Assembly: GCA_002378745.1 (NCBI GenBank)
Contig: DFRR01000002.1
Location: forward strand, 3,569 to 17,726
Reading direction: 5' to 3'
Source: Patescibacteria group bacterium UBA3458
GTDB taxonomy: Bacteria > Patescibacteriota > Minisyncoccia > Phycocordibacterales > UBA2100
DNA length: 14,158 bases
A program made the position numbers and the translations under genes. How positions within the stretch are numbered: position 1 is the first letter of the stretch; each line of letters begins with the position of its first letter. Positions 12,971 through 14,158 of this stretch are shown here, one piece after another. The notes beneath the pieces were generated by a model. That model saw only the letters and a program-made list of their open reading frames with translations. It did not search any database and was not told the DNA's origin.

Positions 12971-13414
12971 ATGGCACTCATAGAGAACAAACGCGCGCGT
13001 TTTGACTTCGACATCCTCAAAGAGTTTGAAGCAGGTATTGAGTTGCTCGGTAACGAAGTAAAGGCGCTTAGAGACAAACGTGGCAGCTTAGCTGGGGCGC
13101 GTGTATTAGTACGTGGCAGTGAAGCATACTTGGTGGGCGCCACTATTCAGCCGTACCAGCCCGGAAATACTGACGATTCGTACGATCCGGAGCGAGTACG
13201 CCGCCTACTGCTCACAAAGAAAGAACTCGACGAGCTTGCCGGAGCTGACGTGGCGAAAGGATTGACATTGGTACCAATTTCGTTGTATAATAAAAAAAGA
13301 AGATTGAAGCTTTTGTTTGCATTAGCACGTGGTAAGAAAGGTCGTGATAAACGTCAAGACATCAAAGAACGTGAGACAAATATTGCAATTGAACGTGCTC
13401 TTAAACGTAGATAG
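12971..13414 (+). CDS. smpB: SsrA-binding protein SmpB
   Basis: A 147-aa partner of tmRNA in trans-translation, which frees ribosomes stalled on broken mRNA. It shows the family landmarks: NKRARFDFDI, EFEAGIELLGNEVKALR, SLAGARVLV, RRLLLTKKEL, LVPISLYNKK, LLFALARGKKGRDKRQ and IKERE, followed by a basic tail (ERALKRR) that enters the mRNA channel. Length is normal for SmpB. The start is set by the -10 box (see that entry). ssrA, its RNA partner, follows 56 nt downstream on the same strand. The last third of the gene carries a consensus promoter for ssrA (13262-13291), with TAT-AAT supplied by the conserved Tyr-Asn codons. Identification is secure. Confidence 0.97.
   Translation: MALIENKRARFDFDILKEFEAGIELLGNEVKALRDKRGSLAGARVLVRGSEAYLVGATIQPYQPGNTDDSYDPERVRRLLLTKKELDELAGADVAKGLTLVPISLYNKKRRLKLLFALARGKKGRDKRQDIKERETNIAIERALKRR
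13262..13291 (+). promoter_or_regulatory. Consensus promoter inside smpB, likely for ssrA
   Basis: TTGACA (13262-13267), an 18-nt spacer and TATAAT (13286-13291) both match the sigma70 consensus exactly. A start near 13298 would place the tmRNA 5' end about 170 nt downstream, with the smpB 3' end and a strong hairpin in the leader. No plus-strand gene other than ssrA lies downstream before the terminator. Confidence 0.75.
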
Positions 13415-13435
13415 AATGGTGCACGATTAGCCGGT

Positions 13436-13473
13436 CCCCGCCTTCAATCTGCCTTCGCAGATTGAAGGCGGGG
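13436..13473 (+). other. 17-bp perfect hairpin overlapping the tmRNA 5' end
   Basis: Arms 13436-13452 (begins CCCCGCCTTC) and 13457-13473 (ends GAAGGCGGGG) are exact complements around a CTTC loop. The last three G are the first three bases of mature tmRNA. There is no T-tract, so it is not an intrinsic terminator. A processing signal, or an inserted palindromic repeat, are the main readings. Confidence 0.7.
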
Positions 13474-13859
13474 GGTGACTATGTTTCGACAGGAAGCCCT
13501 TACGATTATGTGCAAAGTGGCAGTGAGAAGTCTGCCTTACCACTTTCTCAAACCATAAGTGCAACTAAAACTGCACGCGGAGTTCTCTCACCTTTCCAGA
13601 TGAAGGACTTCGGCTTCGCTTACGCGTAATACGTCTAAGCGACCATCGCATTGTTTGATGTTCGATAGAACAAATGCGGTGTCAAACTTTCGAACTCGGA
13701 GAGGTGCCTGACCTGACACTAATCTTAAATCTTCCGGGTCTCGATGTAGTGTGATTTTGTTCACTCTTTACACACTGCATTCAAAACTAGAGTGAGCTAC
13801 ACTTTGTAGAAGCATCTTTGTAAGCTTTCATGGACGGGGTTTCGTAGCCCCCACCTCCA
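13471..13859 (+). ncRNA. ssrA: tmRNA (transfer-messenger RNA)
   Basis: One-piece tmRNA of about 389 nt. The 5' end GGGGGTGACTATGTTTCGAC is the family signature. Its first 7 nt pair with CACCTCC (13852-13858, one G-U pair), followed by A73 at 13859. CCA is not encoded; CA-A follows. The tag frame runs from 13561 to a TAA at 13627. The section between tag and 3' end, including the GTAGAAGCAT block before GGAC, fits the pseudoknot and tRNA-like region. The T arm is slightly irregular (GGGG, TTCGTA region, CCCC), about 1 nt shorter than usual. It lies just after smpB and ends before a strong terminator. End positions assume acceptor pairing as described. Confidence 0.93.
13561..13629 (+). other. 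tmRNA tag-peptide reading frame (22 codons plus stop)
   Basis: Resume codon GCA at 13561 follows TAAGT, corresponding to the conserved bases before the resume codon in other tmRNAs. The encoded tag starts ATKTARGVLS and ends DFGFAYA before TAA. It is longer than the 10-codon E. coli tag and ends in AYA instead of LAA. The start assignment is by analogy. Confidence 0.75.
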
Positions 13860-13865
13860 CAAGAC

Positions 13866-13895
13866 AAAAACACCCCGTATCAACAGGGTGTTTTT
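13866..13895 (+). terminator. Rho-independent terminator of ssrA
   Basis: A 10-bp stem, AAAAACACCC (13866-13875) with GGGTGTTTTT (13886-13895), around a 10-nt loop and closing on five T. It begins 7 nt after the tmRNA 3' end. Confidence 0.9.
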
Positions 13896-13918
13896 GCTAG
13901 AGCTTTGACTCACAACTG

Positions 13919-13927
13919 TGCTACTAT
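13919..13927 (+). promoter_or_regulatory. Extended -10 promoter of the last gene
   Basis: TGCTACTAT is an extended -10 element (TGn plus TACTAT) ending 7 nt before ATG 13935. TTGACT at 13905 is too close to act as the -35. A leaderless transcript is predicted. Confidence 0.55.
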
Positions 13928-13934
13928 CCCTCAC

Positions 13935-14158
13935 ATGCATTACAACACTGACATGGCATGGTTCGTGAATGAGTGCGAAAAGGCAAACTCATTTGCAGAG
14001 CTTATACCTCTTGCTCTAGCTGAACTAGATAAATTTCCCGATGGTGCTGAAGTAGTCTGTGGACCAATTAGTACCGGTGGGCAAGGAAACTTGGAAGTTA
14101 ACTTCAGAGTTTTCGGTGAAACAATTTCGAAACTCATTCATGAAGGAAATCCTATTTT
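13935..14158 (+). CDS. Unrecognised protein, 5' part only (cut by window end)
   Basis: The frame stays open for 74 codons to the end of the window. It begins MHYNTDMAWFVNECEKANSF and contains the segment VVCGPISTGGQGNLEVN, then FRVFGETISKLIHEGNPI. The CGPISTGG glycine-rich turn followed by a helix recalls nucleoside 2-deoxyribosyltransferase-like and DUF4406-type folds, where CGPI-like motifs begin the nucleotide-binding site. That is a weak resemblance. The start is supported by the extended -10 element 7 nt upstream; Met7 is an alternative. Downstream sequence is needed to judge the family. Opposite-strand reading of this region gives no convincing protein. Confidence 0.7.
   Translation, partial: MHYNTDMAWFVNECEKANSFAELIPLALAELDKFPDGAEVVCGPISTGGQGNLEVNFRVFGETISKLIHEGNPI

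Noticed and set aside
12889..13143. 85-codon upstream extension of the ftsH frame
   Set aside because: It lies antisense over smpB, has low-complexity Ser/Arg/Leu composition unlike FtsH, and the normal basic N-tail begins at the ATG 12888, just after a -10 box.
13436..13473. Hairpin before ssrA read as the smpB terminator
   Set aside because: The stem is followed by GGTGAC with no T-tract, and it overlaps the mature tmRNA.
1..14158. Known defence, toxin-antitoxin, phage or transposon module
   Set aside because: No transposase, integrase, nuclease or phage structural protein, and no repeat array was seen on either strand.

Overview
The window looks like chromosomal DNA from a Candidate Phyla Radiation bacterium (Patescibacteria, Parcubacteria-like). 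The call rests on gene content and style. There are three large secreted proteins that combine a coiled coil, a peptidoglycan-binding fold, Cys-containing PKD domains and Kazal-like domains. RecG carries a lineage-style insertion. Intergenic gaps are very short, the tRNA and tmRNA genes lack an encoded CCA end, and -10 boxes sit only 6-9 nt before many start codons. The phylum assignment is inference from family knowledge; no search was run.

Layout. (1) 44-2063, minus: a PadR-type repressor gene overlapping the start of a PspC-domain membrane protein gene, with a perfect 11-bp inverted repeat over its putative promoter. (2) 2131-2413, minus: a GTG-started 55-codon membrane peptide with its own promoter, a clear Shine-Dalgarno and a terminator. 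(3) 2430-4578, plus: recG, then a palindromic terminator shared with the convergent block. (4) 4683-9662, minus: the three related secreted proteins; the last two are separated by 1 nt. (5) 9773-9846, minus: a tRNA-Ile with anticodon UAU. (6) 9880-12888, minus: ftsH followed by an HD-domain protein resembling stand-alone (p)ppGpp hydrolases. (7) 12959-13895, plus: smpB, tmRNA (ssrA) and a terminator. (8) 13922-14158, plus: the start of an unrecognised gene cut by the window end.

How it fits together. smpB, ssrA and the divergent ftsH form a compact ribosome-rescue and tagged-protein-degradation neighbourhood. A consensus promoter lies inside smpB in front of ssrA, and a 17-bp hairpin overlaps the mature tmRNA 5' end. 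The three secreted proteins probably act at the cell wall and outer surface; their Kazal-like and other Cys-rich modules suggest protease resistance or inhibition, which is inference. The PadR/PspC pair looks like an autoregulated envelope-stress module.

The most notable signals are: the recurring leaderless-promoter geometry, against one gene with a strong Shine-Dalgarno; the tRNA-Ile(UAU); the Cys-paired PKD domains with Kazal and pacifastin-resembling modules; and the ssrA promoter and hairpin. I did not find a CRISPR array, an insertion sequence or a recognisable defence system.
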